A stretch of 64,000 nt of DNA from Euborellia annulipes (GCA_023213315.1 JAKCPI010005498.1:1-64000); one strand, 5' to 3'. Positions 1 to 12,010 are shown, counted from the first letter of the stretch. Program-made: numbers and translations. Notes: generated by a model not told the origin, from the letters alone.

Positions 1-165
1 TATAAACTATTCGTATATTTATATTTTGTTACCATGGCAACCGTTTCTCCTATCTTTTCTATGAAGTATAAGAGGAAAGTGGTCTTCAGAAGATTTCAAT
101 GGCAATTTGAGAATATACATTTTAAAGATCATCTAAAGAATAATTGATTTGTGTTGCCAATTTAT
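1..165 (+). mobile_element. Family A element, partial, cut by window start
   Basis: Matches the middle of the dispersed family A element: the X-box GTTACCATGGCAAC (28-41), CTCCTATCTTTTCTATGAAG, GTGGTCTTCAGAAGATTTC and the block ending near ATAATTGATTT. The 3' half is missing. Confidence 0.7.
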
Positions 166-1760
166 TGTTAAATTTTGCTTAATTCTTTATTTTGCCTGAG
201 AGGCAATAGATACTTCGTTAATTATGACGTTTATTATTGTTGCTTTTATCAAATCTCTTTTTATTGTGTGGTGTTTTAAAAGCGAGAGAGAAAATCTTAT
301 GGCTCATCTGTTTTTATTGATTTTAGAGGCAAATATAAAGCAAAAGAGATGAGATGGCTCTATATAAAACTTTGTTGCTTTTATATTAAATATTTAATAA
401 AGAGAAAATCGTTTCAAATAAAAGTTACTTTATATATACACCCAAAATTGAATGCATACATATTTAATACTTCACTCAGTATATACGACTAAAAAGCCTA
501 TATTATATATAGATATACTTTTAAACAAGATATATGTTTGTTCACTTGAATAAAAAAAAAAAATAATAATAATAATAATAATCCAGCAAAAAAAGAGAGA
601 GTAAAGGGATTTAAATTATAAATAATAAAAATCCTCAATTTATATCAAACTATTTTATTAAAATGGCGGATATTTTGAGGTTATGTAACCAAACTTTGAT
701 GTTTTTTTTTTGTTTTTCAAATATCGAAAAATAATTTTTATTAAATTGAATTTATAGCCTGGTATATATAAAATAGAATGAATATTTATACATGTAGAGA
801 AAAGGGTTAAATTAAATAGTATGAAAATTTACGTTAAAAGAAGGCGGGTGAAATGACGTAACAAACAGAGAGGCAAAGCAAAGTGTCTATCTATCTCACT
901 TTTTTTATATTCTTTTACCGGCAGTGAGATAAACTAATAGAGATAAAAATATGACAACACAAAAATGCTCTCAAAATGTAAACAGACAGACAGAGGATGT
1001 TATTAAAAAACCACCTCACCAGGTAAATCCATTTTGTAAATGTATTTGTATATCTATCTACATATACGAGTGTGTGACCGCAAGATTTTTCCAACCATAA
1101 ACCCTCACCCTTCTGGCTTTTTGTCGAGTCTAAAAGCCTTCTTTTATTCTATTAAAACAAAAAAAAATAAAAAAATAAAAAATAATAACAATAGTAATAA
1201 TCATAAATCATCGCCAGGAAATTTGTAATCTCTCAATTATGATTTTGTTAATTTAAGTTTAAAAAAAAAATAAAAGATTTTTCTTTGAATTTAATAAAAT
1301 TAATTTATAAATTATAAATAAATACGGTCAATTGTATAGATTAGTTGTTATTCGTTTGTTTGAAGAGAGATAACACAAAATTACCAATTCACTAATTCAT
1401 TTTGAGATGATAAAAAATATGATATAAAAAAGCAATAGTATAAACGAGAAAAATTATTTAGAAAAAGAGGTGAAAACAGCGAAGGAAGTAAAATAGAAAT
1501 ACTTTAATTGTTGGAACTTTTCACTATTAGTGTAATAAGGCCATCATGTTCAAAGAATTTTGATGATTAGGGATGTTTTAAATCTCCCTAAGTTCAAATA
1601 AAATATTTTTGCAATTAGCCAATATCAGTGTGACTGAATGTTAACACGATGTCTTAAAAATGCAACGAGTTATATAAATGAAATGTGATGAGTATCTTAC
1701 ACTAAAATTGTAGATCTTTTGGAATAAATTCGTCGAACCTGATGTTATTTAAAAAATTGT
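166..1760. other. AT-rich DNA without a recognised gene
   Basis: Homopolymer and (AAT)n tracts (about 555-585) and scattered open frames with low-complexity translations. A TGACGTAA half-palindromic CRE-like site lies near 855. Nothing coding could be supported. Confidence 0.6.
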
Positions 1761-2027
1761 ATGATTTGTAATCATTCTTCTTCTTTCTTTGCCTTTATTA
1801 TTCCCACGGTGCGGGGTCGGCGGTAAAGGGGGCGACGGAATGGGTTTTTTGCGACCGGAAGAAATAGAACAGGCCGGCCCGTCGCACGCTCTGACGCCTG
1901 TTGAAAATATAGAATGAAGGGACAGACATGTAAAGAATAGGACTGCCAGTCCTAGCTCAGGAAGCTTGTTGTCGCCATCCGCGTACCCAAAATATGGGGG
2001 CACCTGAGCAAATGATTTGTAATCATT
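1761..2027 (-). mobile_element. SINE-G copy with 16-bp target duplication
   Basis: A unit of about 235 bp at 1777-2011 is flanked by exact ATGATTTGTAATCATT (1761-1776 and 2012-2027). The minus strand reads GCTCAGGTGCCC..., a segment like GACCACGAGCTGCCCGAGCT, GTGCGACGGGCCGGCCTG, and ends in a GAAGAAG tail. The tail plus a long duplication indicate retroposition. Related copies are at 4055, 17038, 46513 and 54903. Confidence 0.82.
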
Positions 2028-2034
2028 ATTTATA

Positions 2035-2287
2035 TATGGAGGGTTCAGAATACAAGTGAACCAAGTCCACTTTATTTACTTTTGAGCTACAGAGGTTTAA
2101 AGTTAAAGCTTCATAACAAAATTACCTGTTAACATTTTTTAAAAGTCAAGCCAAGCCGATATTTTCAGAACTAGGACTTGGTTCATTATTACACAGAAAT
2201 TGTACATAGTTAGTGCATGTTATAGCGTTGCTAACTCTAAAATGACAAAAAGTGGACTTGGTTCACTTGTATTCTGAACCCTCCATA
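2035..2287. mobile_element. TA-flanked MITE with 37-bp inverted ends
   Basis: Inverted repeats at 2037-2073 and 2249-2285 (outer end TGGAGGGTTCAG) are perfect over 37 bp and bounded by TA on both sides. A TA duplication with long TIRs suits a Tc1/mariner-type non-autonomous element. There is no coding capacity. The right edge was hit later by the hAT MITE at 2289. Confidence 0.75.
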
Positions 2288-2549
2288 GCAGGGGCGTATT
2301 TAAGGGGGGCGAGGGGGCCCGGCCCCCCCCGAAATTTCCCAAACACATATACATATATGGGGATATACAGACATCAGCACAACAAATTTTTCCGCAGGAT
2401 GGACAACTTTAGTTCCGCAATAGAAAAAATGTTCCTCAAAAAATTTCGTGTGAAAAAAAGTATAGTTTCTTAAAAAAAAAATTTTCCTCAGAAAAATTTT
2501 TGAGTTTGGGCCCCCCGAAAAAATTTCTATATCCGCCCCTGCTCCATAG
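2281..2549. mobile_element. hAT-like MITE with 8-bp target duplication
   Basis: The element spans 2289-2541, starts CAGGGGCGTA and ends CCGCCCCTG. Exact CTCCATAG flanks it (2281-2288, 2542-2549). The interior is G/C runs around an AT-rich core. A sister copy at 37814-38085 also has an exact 8-bp duplication, which is the hAT hallmark. Confidence 0.85.
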
Positions 2550-4045
2550 AAAGCACTAACGATTCACATCAGGTGTATGTCAGCTGTGACATTTCTCTCG
2601 CTGGTTGGACAGAGTCAGAGAGGGAAATTTAAAACTTTAAAATTTGATGTAATTGCTCGCCAGGGGGCTCCGAAGGCGGGCTTTGCAAACTGGTTTTGTA
2701 ATAAATGGCAGAATTATTTTAACCAGATTTTTTTTTTTTTTTTTTTCAAAAACTGAACAATTTCTAGAGGAAATGTCACTTTTTTTTATAATAATCTAAA
2801 AAGTCGTAACGAGGCCATTCCCGGATTCTAAATTTTTAATTTTAATTAAAAAAATTTTTTTAAATAATATTTTAATAAAAAAAAATAACTTTTTTTGCAT
2901 CTTAAATCTTTTTTCTTACTTTTTTTGTTCATAAATCATTGACCAAATATTTTTTTACCGACTGTAAATACGCCAAGGAGTTCTGACTTCTCTACCAGAA
3001 AAAAAGATATAAAATCAAATTATTTAAAGATAAGCTGCCTATTAATATAATCAAAAAGAGAAAAACCTTTCTGCTTTCATTAAAATACGAACATTTCTTT
3101 TTTTTTTTTTAATAAGGGGAAATATTATTATTAAAAAATATATATGTATAATATAGAGACCTCTGCATATATATATATACATAGGCTATATATCATAATA
3201 ATGATAATAAAAATGATGAGAAGATTTGAGGACAGAGAGAGAAAATCATCCCTAGCGATGTTATTTATTATTTATCATATAGCCTCTGGACATACATGAA
3301 ACAAATATCTTTTGATCAAATTAATACATCACAAAAAATTAATATTAGTCATATATATATTTAGATTGAAAAAAAAAAAATGTTCATAAAAGAGGTGAAT
3401 TTGTATTTCAATATATACGGGCTATTTACGTTATTATTAATATTTTTTTCCCTGTTTAATGAACAACTCTTTGTCTTGGAAAAAAAAAACAAATATCACG
3501 TGACAGTGATGTTATTTGATAGGTTGATGTGGCAGGTAAAAAATCTCTGTCGTATTTAAATGAAATAAAAAATATTTTAAGAGAGTTAGATATAAATATT
3601 TTTTTAACTATTCGTTATGTATTATGAAATAAAATGAACACGAATTTAAAAATAATGGAATAATTGGATAGTATTATTTAAAAAAAAAAAACAATAGAAT
3701 TTTTTATTTTAGTAGATAAAAATTTCTTCAATGAATGTTATTAAAATTAGAATTATCTGAACTTGTTTTCCTAATCTTAATGATTTTCTACATAATTACA
3801 GATGCCTGCGATGTAAAAATTGTTTGGAATCTAAAGAGTGATTCTTATGTATTTTCGAGTGCTAAATTCTGGAAAAAATTTTATCACGTACAGTTTTTGT
3901 ACAAACTATACTTACCACACTATTGTTATAGTACGATTTTCCCTTCAGGAGTAAATAATTACATCAATGTTTTCTAAAATCAAACTGATATTTTACATGT
4001 TATGTATTATTCCACATCTTTTACTTCATTTTAATTGTTTTAGAG
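2550..4045. other. AT-rich DNA, no gene recognised
   Basis: Long A and T tracts. The short GC-rich piece at 2654-2695 (CTCGCCAGGGGGCTCCGAAG) resembles part of 16350-16425 in reverse. Open frames at 3735-3977 look composition-driven, and no splice-bounded exon could be defended. Confidence 0.55.
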
Positions 4046-4326
4046 GTGTTTGGTGTGCCGCTCAGGGGCTCACCTCTTGTGGGCACGTGGATGAGGACCA
4101 CGAGCTGCCCGAGCTGGGACAGACAGTCCTTCAGTTCTTTGTATGTCTGTCTCTCTTCCTTCCTCTTTTCAACAGGCGTCAGACCGTGCGACGGGCCGGC
4201 CTGTCCTATTTCTTCCGGTCGCCACAACGAATGATAGGGCTGGAGGAAGAAAGTAAGGTCCGCTGACCCCGCATCGCGTGAATAGGGCAGAAGGACAGAA
4301 GAAGAAGATGAAGAGAAGTGTTTGGT
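4046..4326 (+). mobile_element. SINE-G copy
   Basis: Same unit as 1777-2011 in plus orientation: GCTCAGGGGCTCACC, CCACGAGCTGCCCGAGCTGG, CAGACCGTGCGACGGGCCGG, ending in GAAGAAGAAGATG. A 9-bp direct repeat GTGTTTGGT (4046-4054, 4318-4326) flanks it. Three overlapping open frames across it are not genes. Confidence 0.78.
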
Positions 4327-4410
4327 TTGACTATGAGACCTGCACGAGAATGAAAATGAAAAATAAGATTCTATGTTGAGGAATGTGAGCAGGCAGATTG
4401 AGCATGTTAG

Positions 4411-4764
4411 TGGACCACTAAGCAGTCTGGCTAGTAACTAAGTTTCTAGGAAATCATAAGGACCCTAACTTCATGTTCACAGAATATACTGACTAAACTG
4501 AAAATTTTGAGTTGTTCATTAAGTTTGAAACTTCACTTCCAGAATTCCCATCTTGACTACTTCCCAGGAAACCTCGGAGTCCTGAGTGAGGAACAGGGTG
4601 AAAGATTTCCCCAAGACGTGAAAGAAATAGAAAGGAGGTATCAAGGACGATGGAACATTAATATGATTGCTGACTACAGTTCGATGCTGAAGAGGGCGTT
4701 ACCTGACAAAATCTACAAATTATTTTATATTTTTGTTGACGTAGGCCCTATATTCAAAAATTAA
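4411..4764 (+). pseudogene. Remnant of a transposon-associated protein (RYQGRW motif)
   Basis: Two frames carry adjacent conserved pieces. 4443-4472 reads FLGNHKDPNF, then after a stop and frame change 4534-4725 reads NSHLDYFPGNLGVLSEEQGE, RFPQDVKEIERRYQGRWN and MIADYSSMLKR. I recognise this motif series (SEEQGERF.QD, RYQGRW, MADY) from proteins that recur in many copies in arthropod and cnidarian genomes and are presumed transposon-derived. The frameshift, internal stops and loss of both ends show it is dead. The parent element was not determined. Confidence 0.6.
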
Positions 4765-6190
4765 GATCTCGGGTTTAACTTTTGGGGGCTAGGTCCCACC
4801 AGTCAAAATTAAATATCCCATTTAATTGTTAAATTAAATTTTACCAGGGACCCTCACAGCCCGGCATTGGAGCAGTTTCGTGTGCAGTGGGCCATATTTG
4901 AGAAAAGGTCCAGGAAACTAGCCCTTGTATCATTTAATAAGAGATAATTGAATGTTAATTTCATTTTTATTCCCTATCTTTGATGAGATCAAAACACAAA
5001 ACAAATAAACGAGTCTGATGTTATCTGCAAATGTTGACTAACTAACTTAACCCTATTGGCTAATTAAGTTGCCTGTCTGACTAACTTCCATTTTTTTTTA
5101 CTCTATATTTATGCAAATTGAATTTTAATTTTTTTTACTCTCCTTCATTCGTCGTCATTTTAATCCATTAAAAATGTAGACGAAATAATGATATATAATT
5201 TAATCTAGAGCAAAAGATCAACGTGAATATTTTTTTTTTTTTTTCAATTTGATGAAATCACACAATAAAATTCCCTAGATTTAAGAATTTAAAGAGATAA
5301 GCAAAAATTGATTAAAGATAATAACGCTTAATTGTCTGAAAAAAAGGGAAATGCCAAAGAATTTTTATTTCTCTGCTAAAAAAAAAAAAAAAAAAAAAAA
5401 AACGCAAAACGGTAGAATTAAGATCACCTTCGCGTGACTTTTTAATATTATCTTCTATGCTAAAATTTTATGACAAAAATATTTTCAATCATTACTTTGT
5501 ATTTTAGGCTTATAAAAATTTCATTAATGAAACAGTGACCTTCTCTCCCTAACAAATTAGAAAATTTTTAAAACATTTTTCCGGATTAATCCAGTATTTA
5601 CAGCTATTAAATCTGTTGATGAAGCAAGGGACTGTAAAAAATTGACGAGATCTGATTTGGAAGAAAGTAGCCAGGAAGGAGAAGCCCCCATTGATTAAAC
5701 AAATTCCATTATCAAAACGCTTCGGCCACATTTATTGGGTTGTCTAAGCAATATATATGGCGCAACGTTTTGTTAAAGGAATCTCTTTAATCTATAGAGA
5801 CTTCCTCTACATTACAACCATTATGTAAACTTTCCTTGTATTGTGGTTTTGAAATTTCTTATTTATAAAAATTAAACAGGCAATCTCAAAAAAGTCTTTG
5901 GAAGACAAAAAATCGATATAGGTCTATAGCCTATATAATTTGCTAATGTCCGTCTGTCTGTTTGACCAATTTCCCGTTGGAATTTTGAAACGGAATTTTA
6001 TATGCTTAAAGAGGACTTTCTAGGGATTACAGAAAAATTATTTTCAGCCCGAAATTCCTATAAACCTTTGAGTTATTAATTCTTAAATTTACGATTTCTT
6101 CCATGGGAAATGTATAGAGGAATATTTATGTATTCTTTGCATTGTTGTATTCTATGAATGTAAACAAACACAAAGAGACACACAGACAGA
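4765..6190. other. AT-rich DNA, no gene recognised
   Basis: Includes a long A tract ending at 5402. The segment at 5963-5998 (TTTCCCGTTGGAATTTTGAA) recurs inverted near 43510-43545, so part of the stretch is an unclassified dispersed repeat. Confidence 0.5.
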
Positions 6191-6556
6191 GAGACCATCT
6201 AAAAAATAATTGATTTTTGAATTTTAATCAAAATTTTTGGAGCTAATTTTGACAAAATCGAAAAAAAAACTGAAAAATTACATCAGTTACTAGTACTTTT
6301 TGGCCAATTTATTCAAAAGTCTCGTGTCAAGTCCCAGGGGTTTATCTTTGTTAAATATAAAATTTCAACCTCCTAGCTTTTTTCTGAGATATTTTGTTCA
6401 CAGACACACAGACAGACCATGTCGCGAAAACCACTTTTTTGGATTCAGGGGACCTCAAAACGTGTATATCCATCAAAACCTCAACATCGAATTTTTGACA
6501 TGAATCGAATACTTTCTCTCTATATATATACATATATAGGTAAGAGAAAGTAAAAA
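6191..6556 (+). mobile_element. Family A, 3' half with terminal hairpin
   Basis: Contains AGTACTTTTTGGCC, AAATTTCAACCTCCTAGC, CAGACCATGTCGCGAAAAC, GACATGAATCGAATAC and the terminal hairpin ACTTTCTCTC...GGTAAGAGAAAGT. The 5' hairpin and X-box portion are absent. Confidence 0.8.
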
Positions 6557-7476
6557 AAAATTAACAGTTTAATTGAAACTCATTCCCTAAAATATATTTA
6601 TAAAAATTTCATTCGAATAGTTATAAAACCTACATCTTTTCATCACCAAAAATCTCGTAATATTCTAAGTTTTTTTATTTATGTTTACACGAAATCCAAG
6701 CTAGGAATCGAATGTGGGTGGAATAAATGCAAAGAAATAAGACATTCGTTTGATTGCTTGAATACCAACTAACTTCGAAGAAAATGTCAAAAGTAAAGTA
6801 AAAGAGCTTTTCTCATAGAAGAAAATGCGCTAAATATACAGTATATTAAATGCTATTGTAAAAATAAATAGAAAAATGGTCCAGAGTATTATTTTATTTT
6901 AAATGGATAGCGTGTGTTTTTTATTTCTTCTACTCTCTCTCTGTCTCTCATTCATTCTCATGTTAAGCACGCATTAATCAAGTATTTTTTTTTTAAAGTG
7001 GTTATTAAATAGCATCAAGATGGGATTTCCTTGAAATAACCACCAGTTTTAGGACAGGAATTGAAATAAATAACGGAAACCATAAGAATAATTGTATCTG
7101 GAAAGGAGGAGCTGTGAATGGGCCCAAAGGGCAGATGATAGTCTGTTTGTTAAAGGGGGTGAATAATAGGGCAACAACATCACCTGGGCGTGGTCTCCTC
7201 TTTTTACAGGGGAATTTTATATTACTTGATAAAAAACAAAATTATAATCTGAACAGGTGGATCTATTCTATCTATTAATTTTTTTTTTTTATTTCCTTCT
7301 ATCAAAAATTTTACGATTGATATATTTTATTTAAGAATTTAGCGTTTAATATCGTTCTTGACGGAACTTCCGGTTGTTTATTTAACTTCTCTATACCGGT
7401 ATATAAAAGATATGTATGTTTGTCACAAGTTGAGGATTTCCATGAAAATTTTTTGGCTTCGATTAATTTAGAAGCC
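6557..7476. other. Unassigned DNA
   Basis: AT-rich with one less biased stretch (about 7020-7200). No exon, RNA gene or repeat shared with the rest of the window was recognised. Confidence 0.5.
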
Positions 7477-8100
7477 GCCCTCGGGTTTAGTGTAGTTGGT
7501 AGCGTTCTGACCCAAGACCCGCGGACAGGGCCGCAGACAGACTTGACGGGCCCCGCCCCCCCCCCATCCCTAGTTTTTTTTTTTTGTTTGTAAAAGGCTT
7601 TGAAATCTGGGTTTTTGGCTATGCTGGTACGGGAAAAAAATTATCAAACTTCCTTTGAACTTAAAGGGTCCGGGCCGCTCAGGAAAAATTTTCATGAAAT
7701 GATTTTTTATTGAAATTTTAAGATTTGAACTTAAATGGCCCGGGTCCCTCAGGAAAAAATTTCAAGAAAATGAATTTTTTAATTGAAATTTTAACCATTA
7801 AAATTATTTGTTATTAGAATTTTAAGGTTGGAACTCAAAGGGTCCGGGTCCCCTCAGAGGGCGCGGGCCCCGGGAATATAGCCCCTCTGGCTCCCCCCCT
7901 ATCTGCGCCCCTGGTCGCGAGTTCGGATCTCAGGCAGTCCGATTATTTTATTTAAACATTTGGATTCCAAATGGCTTAAATAAGAACACCTGGACCCCAA
8001 ATATATATATTCAAATAACGGTTATCGTATAGTCTTATATGGCCTAAGATGCCGAAAAGACTGTGTGAATGTGTGTGTGAGTGTGAGTGTTTTTTTTAAT
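7477..8100 (+). mobile_element. S1 SINE interrupted by a MITE
   Basis: Starts GCCCTCGGGTTTAGTGTAG (tRNA-like head), is broken in the middle, and resumes at about 7915 with GTCGCGAGTTCGGATCTCAG (box B region), the AAATGGCTTAAATAAGAA body and the GCCGAAAAGACTGTGTGAAT tail. S1 is a tRNA-derived SINE. Confidence 0.8.
7527..7914. mobile_element. hAT-like MITE inside the S1 SINE
   Basis: Begins CAGGGCCGCAGACAG and ends ATCTGCGCCCCTG. It has G/C-rich flanks and three imperfect internal repeats of an AAAGGGTCCGGG(C/T)CC type motif. Target duplication is not exact, so the boundaries are approximate. Confidence 0.55.
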
Positions 8101-8188
8101 TAAAAAATAAATTTTGAAGCTACCCATACCTTTAGTTTTGAAAAAATTAATTTTTTAAAAATATCCCTTATTCACTTCCTCCTCCCCT

Positions 8189-8740
8189 CAAGGGCAGAAA
8201 CAAGTGGGGGAAGGGGGTAATTACCTCCCCCCCCCCCCCGAGATTTTAAAAAAATACTTTTTTTTTGAAAAAAAATTTATTTTTAATGTAAAATTTTAAA
8301 AATTAATACTTAAAAATTTGATTTGTATTTATATTGTGGCAAACAAGTACAGAATGCGCCTTTAAATTACCGAAATGCCCACGGGGCGTGGTGTAGAGGT
8401 TAGCGTTCTAACCTCATATACCAAACGTCGCGGGTTCGGACCCCAGGCAGTCCGATGATTTTATTTAAGCCATCTGGATACCAGATGGCTTAAATAAAAA
8501 TGCCTGGACCCTAATATATATAAATTCATAAATAACGGTTATCGTAAATGCCTTATATGGCCTGAGCTGCCGAAAAGACAGTGTGAATGTGTGTGTGAGT
8601 GTGAGTGTGAAAGAGAAAAAAAGTGTGAATGTTTAAAAAAAAAAAAAAAATTACCGAAATTAAGAAAAAATTGTGTGCTGTGCAACCAGTCACACCAGAT
8701 ACTCCCCCCTCCACCGAGAAACACCTCTGGATCCGCCACT
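8189..8740. mobile_element. Family C hAT-like MITE, split by an S1 SINE
   Basis: CAAGGGCAG start, GGGGTAATTACC, the AAATTTGATTTGTATTTATA core and an ACACCTCTGGATCCGCC end. Sister copies at 39132 and 39747 have exact 8-bp duplications. The S1 SINE sits at the ACCGAAAT point of this element. Confidence 0.7.
8364..8660 (+). mobile_element. S1 SINE, full length, in a family C element
   Basis: The SINE body (about 8377-8647) is flanked by AAATTACCGAAAT (8364-8376, 8648-8660). The head has box A-like GGTGTAGAGGTTAGCG and box B-like GGGTTCGGACCCC. The body has the mirrored ATTTAAGCCATCTGG/CCAGATGGCTTAAAT pair, and the tail is GCCGAAAAGACAGTGTGAAT followed by GTGTGAGTGT and A-rich sequence. Confidence 0.88.
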
Positions 8741-9838
8741 CCCCCCTTCTTTTTTTTGAAAAATAATATAAATAATTTTTTGGACTATCATTCTTAATTT
8801 TGGGGTTGATGAAATTAAAATCCAAATATAAATTTCTCCTTTGACCAGAGAGAGAATATGTACCGGCAGTTTGTGAAGCTTAACAAGGCTATACGGTTCC
8901 ATAAACAGAGTCTTATAGAAGGGGTGTTCGCCGAAATCATTACAATATTGAGAGTATTACATTGTATATGAGAATAAAAGGAAGGGAATTAAATTAATTA
9001 CTCTTGGATAGTTTTTTTTTTTTTTTTTAATATTTCATTTTCTATTTGCTTTGATGGTCGAATCAAAGATTAATTCTATCTAAAGTTGAGCGTCCGACCA
9101 CTTTGAGGATTTCAGGGAGGCTAATCCTCAATTGAATGGCCGGGTAGTCAGTCAGTCAGTGTCTGTTGATTATGATGGAGTGACTCAGGCCTTTTTTTTG
9201 ACCTCCTCCTCCTCCTCTTTCTCGTTCCTCATCTCTTTTGTTAAATCCCTTAATAGAGTGTTTAAGCGCAAAGTACACAGATGGCGACCAAGCAAAATGA
9301 TTGTCAGACGACGTCTTCTTGCGAATAAAAAAAAAAAAAAAATCACCACCACCACCAACAGAAAATGCTTTGGTCCATTTGGCTCAATGAAACCTTATAC
9401 TGGTCGCATATATGAGCCCTTTTTTTAGAGGGGCGGGACGACCCTCTCAATGGGGTCATTAACTAAAAGACATACGAGTATAGAGAGAAAGAGAAAAACG
9501 CCTCCCCTATAAAAGAGATAATAAACATAAAGAGAAATGTAATAATTACAAAACAAAAAAAACGCTCCTTCCATTCAAATAATTAATAACACTAAATTAA
9601 TTGATTATTTATATTATTAACATAATTAGAAATGTGATGGTTATTTAAGGAACCGATGAGCTGAAAATTAAAAAGAAAGAAATATGGACAAATTCAGTTT
9701 GGCAAATAACTATAGGGTGAACAGAAATGTCTATGTATACTGTATAAACTATGTATGTATTTATAGTAGAAGGCAGCTTATTCTATTTTAGGCCTACTAT
9801 CTATAGTATAATGAGATTTTTGGATTTTGATTTTAAAA
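8741..9838. other. Unassigned DNA with a mixed-composition island
   Basis: 9050-9450 is less AT-rich, with (GTCA)n, TGACTCA (9181-9187, AP-1-like) and (CTC)n. It could be a non-coding regulatory or UTR segment. The open frame at 9132-9428 is low-complexity and not supported as a gene. Confidence 0.4.
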
Positions 9839-10340
9839 TACAAGGTCAGTTCAATAAGTCCGTGACTTTTTGAATTTTCCGCTTCTTAACTGAAATGGCA
9901 ACACTGCTTCTGTGAGCAGGCAACTATCAGCTGAATCTTGAAATTTGAGCCAGCTAGTTTTTGTTTGACATCCATTAATAGCAGACTACTTCGTGATTTG
10001 AGAAGAAAATGGAAAAAAGTGAATTTTCAGTTTCCATGGCAAACATTCATGAATTGGGATACGAATTGCTCCCTCATCCGCCCTATTCTCCGGATTTAGC
10101 CCCGAGTGACTATTTCTTGTTTCCAAACCTAAAAAAATGTATCGGCGGAAAGAGATTTGACTCCAACTTTAAGAGAAAGTTGTGTGCTATGCGATCACAC
10201 CAGATTTTTTTAAAAAAAATTCTTAACAGCTATTAAGAACTTTTGCTATTCATTCGGTTATTTGCCTCTTGACTGTGAGGAACGACTTCATTTCAAGAGC
10301 ACTATTGAATAAAAGATGTTATTTTTGTATTGTTATTACA
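9839..10340 (+). pseudogene. mariner transposon remnant, internally deleted
   Basis: A mariner-type inverted end CAAGGTCAGTTCAATAAGTC begins after TA at 9839-9840. The open frame 10009-10236 joins the transposase start MEKSEFSV directly to the C-terminal catalytic piece HELGYELLPHPPYSPDLAPSDYF, so the DNA-binding domain and the first two Asp of the D,D34D triad are gone. Only the third (APSD) remains. The frame then runs into a family A hairpin piece (10170-10212). The 3' inverted end was not found. Confidence 0.85.
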
Positions 10341-11118
10341 CCTACTAAAGATTAAAACAAACAAAAAAAAGTAACAAAAGAATTTTGTACGTTATTTCGT
10401 CCTTTGAGCCGGATAAGCTTTAACATATTAATTAATTAAATACTAAATCTATATTGCCACCTTCAATCCCTATTGAATTAACAACTCCCTTCCAAGAGCA
10501 CAACACCCCATTTTTCCCTTCTTTAAATCCTCGCCCCTCAAAAAAAAAAGAGATAATCCGCTTTTTTCGCTCCGTTAATCATAATACCTTTTGAGGGGCT
10601 TAGTAAGAGCGAGAGAGAGTGAGTGAATATCTTTATCTAAATTAAAACCAGTCCTGTGATAAGTTACACCTAAGAATTACCCCCACCTCAGGTGAAAACC
10701 CAAAGCCCCTCGCGACGTCGTCGTCGCAATTAGTAGGAAGACTCATCCCTTCTTCTATACCATCTACACTTAGAGGTGATTCACTGAAAGTGTATCTATC
10801 ACATCACACAACCAATCCCATTACATCTCTCTCTCTCTCTCGTTGCGTGATTAAAACACCTGAGAGAGAGAAGGGAAGAGAAACAGCGATCAGATGGGCT
10901 AATAAAAATTCGATAAATATCTCTGATTAGAGTTTCAATTAATAAAAGTGCTTAAACATAATAGTAAATTTTATTTTCTATTAGGATAATTAATTATTTT
11001 AATCTCAAAGACTCGGTGTTTTTTTTTTTTTTTTTTTTTTCAAAAATATTCTTATTTTTGTAAATATTAATGATAATGAGATCTTTTAATTAAAATTAGA
11101 TACTGGGGAAGTTCTTAT
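10341..11118. other. Unassigned, moderately GC stretch with regulatory-like motifs
   Basis: 10460-10870 is less repetitive, with CACCTCAGGTG (10685-10695, E-box palindrome), CGACGTCGTCGTCGC and (GA)n/(CT)n. A conserved non-coding element is possible. No exon was found. Confidence 0.35.
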
Positions 11119-11689
11119 ATTATGATCAGGGATGGGTAAAATCCTTTAAAAAGGATTCCGATCTGCAGATCCGGCCAGTTCGGACGATCCGATCCATTAA
11201 TTCGATCCGGCTGCTGCCAAATGATTAGCGAACCGATCCAGCGATTCAGCAAGTTCGGGCGATCCGACCCGGTTTTGAAAAAGAATCTCTGTTCCATTCA
11301 GCAGATCCAGATACGAGATTCAAAAATCCGATCGAGACTTGCGATCCGGAAATCCGATCCAGTTTCAAATGAAATTGCCGAAATAACATCTAAATTTGTA
11401 CCAAATTTAACGAATGTTCTGAACAGAGTTGCCAATTTGAAAAAATAAACTTGCAAAGGATTAGAAATCCTTTGAAAAAGATCCCAAAAATCCAGAATTG
11501 CTAGTCCCCCCTAAAGGATTAGCGATCCGATCCTAAATCCAGAAAGCAAAAAGGATTTCGATCAAAATCATTAAATGCACCCCCGTTTCAATTTGGATCG
11601 CTATCTAGATCCAAGATCCAAAAATACTGGATCGGATCTTCGGATTTAAATCCAAAAAGATACCGATCCTGCCCATCCCAGATTATGAT
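11119..11689. mobile_element. hAT-like element packed with GATCC motifs
   Basis: The element spans 11127-11681 with inverted ends CAGGGATGGGTAAAATCC and GATCCTGCCCATCCCAG, and exact ATTATGAT flanks (11119-11126, 11682-11689). The interior repeats GATCCG/CGGATC on both strands dozens of times. The antisense pair of open frames (11115-11297, 11221-11448) follows from this repeat, not from genes. Confidence 0.85.
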
Positions 11690-11756
11690 ATATATAATAA
11701 TTACAATTTGCTCGATTTTGGAAATAATTAAATTCAGACCCTTAATTCATAGTAGA

Positions 11757-12010
11757 ATTTCATATGGAGGGACTGGCCGCACAGCACACTACTTTCTCAT
11801 ATCTTCGGCAATTGAAAGTTGTGTTCTGTGCTTGTCACACCAGATTTTTGTGTTGGCATATATTCAGTTTCCGCAGATATATTAGAATTTAAGATTTAAA
11901 ACATTGAAAAATATTTATATTTTCTTGCAATGGCAATTATTTCTCCTATTGGCCTGTTTCCTACGAAGTATTAGTGATTTTTTATTAAAATAGCTAGAGC
12001 ATTTTTGAGA
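11757..12010 (+). mobile_element. Family A, 5' part
   Basis: 5' hairpin ACTGGCCGCACAGCAC...TTGTGTTCTGTGCTTGTC, then TTGGCATATATTCAGTTTCC. It is interrupted directly by the next family A copy. Confidence 0.75.

Noticed and set aside
9841..10340. Intact mariner element
   Set aside because: Most of the transposase is deleted and no 3' inverted end is visible.
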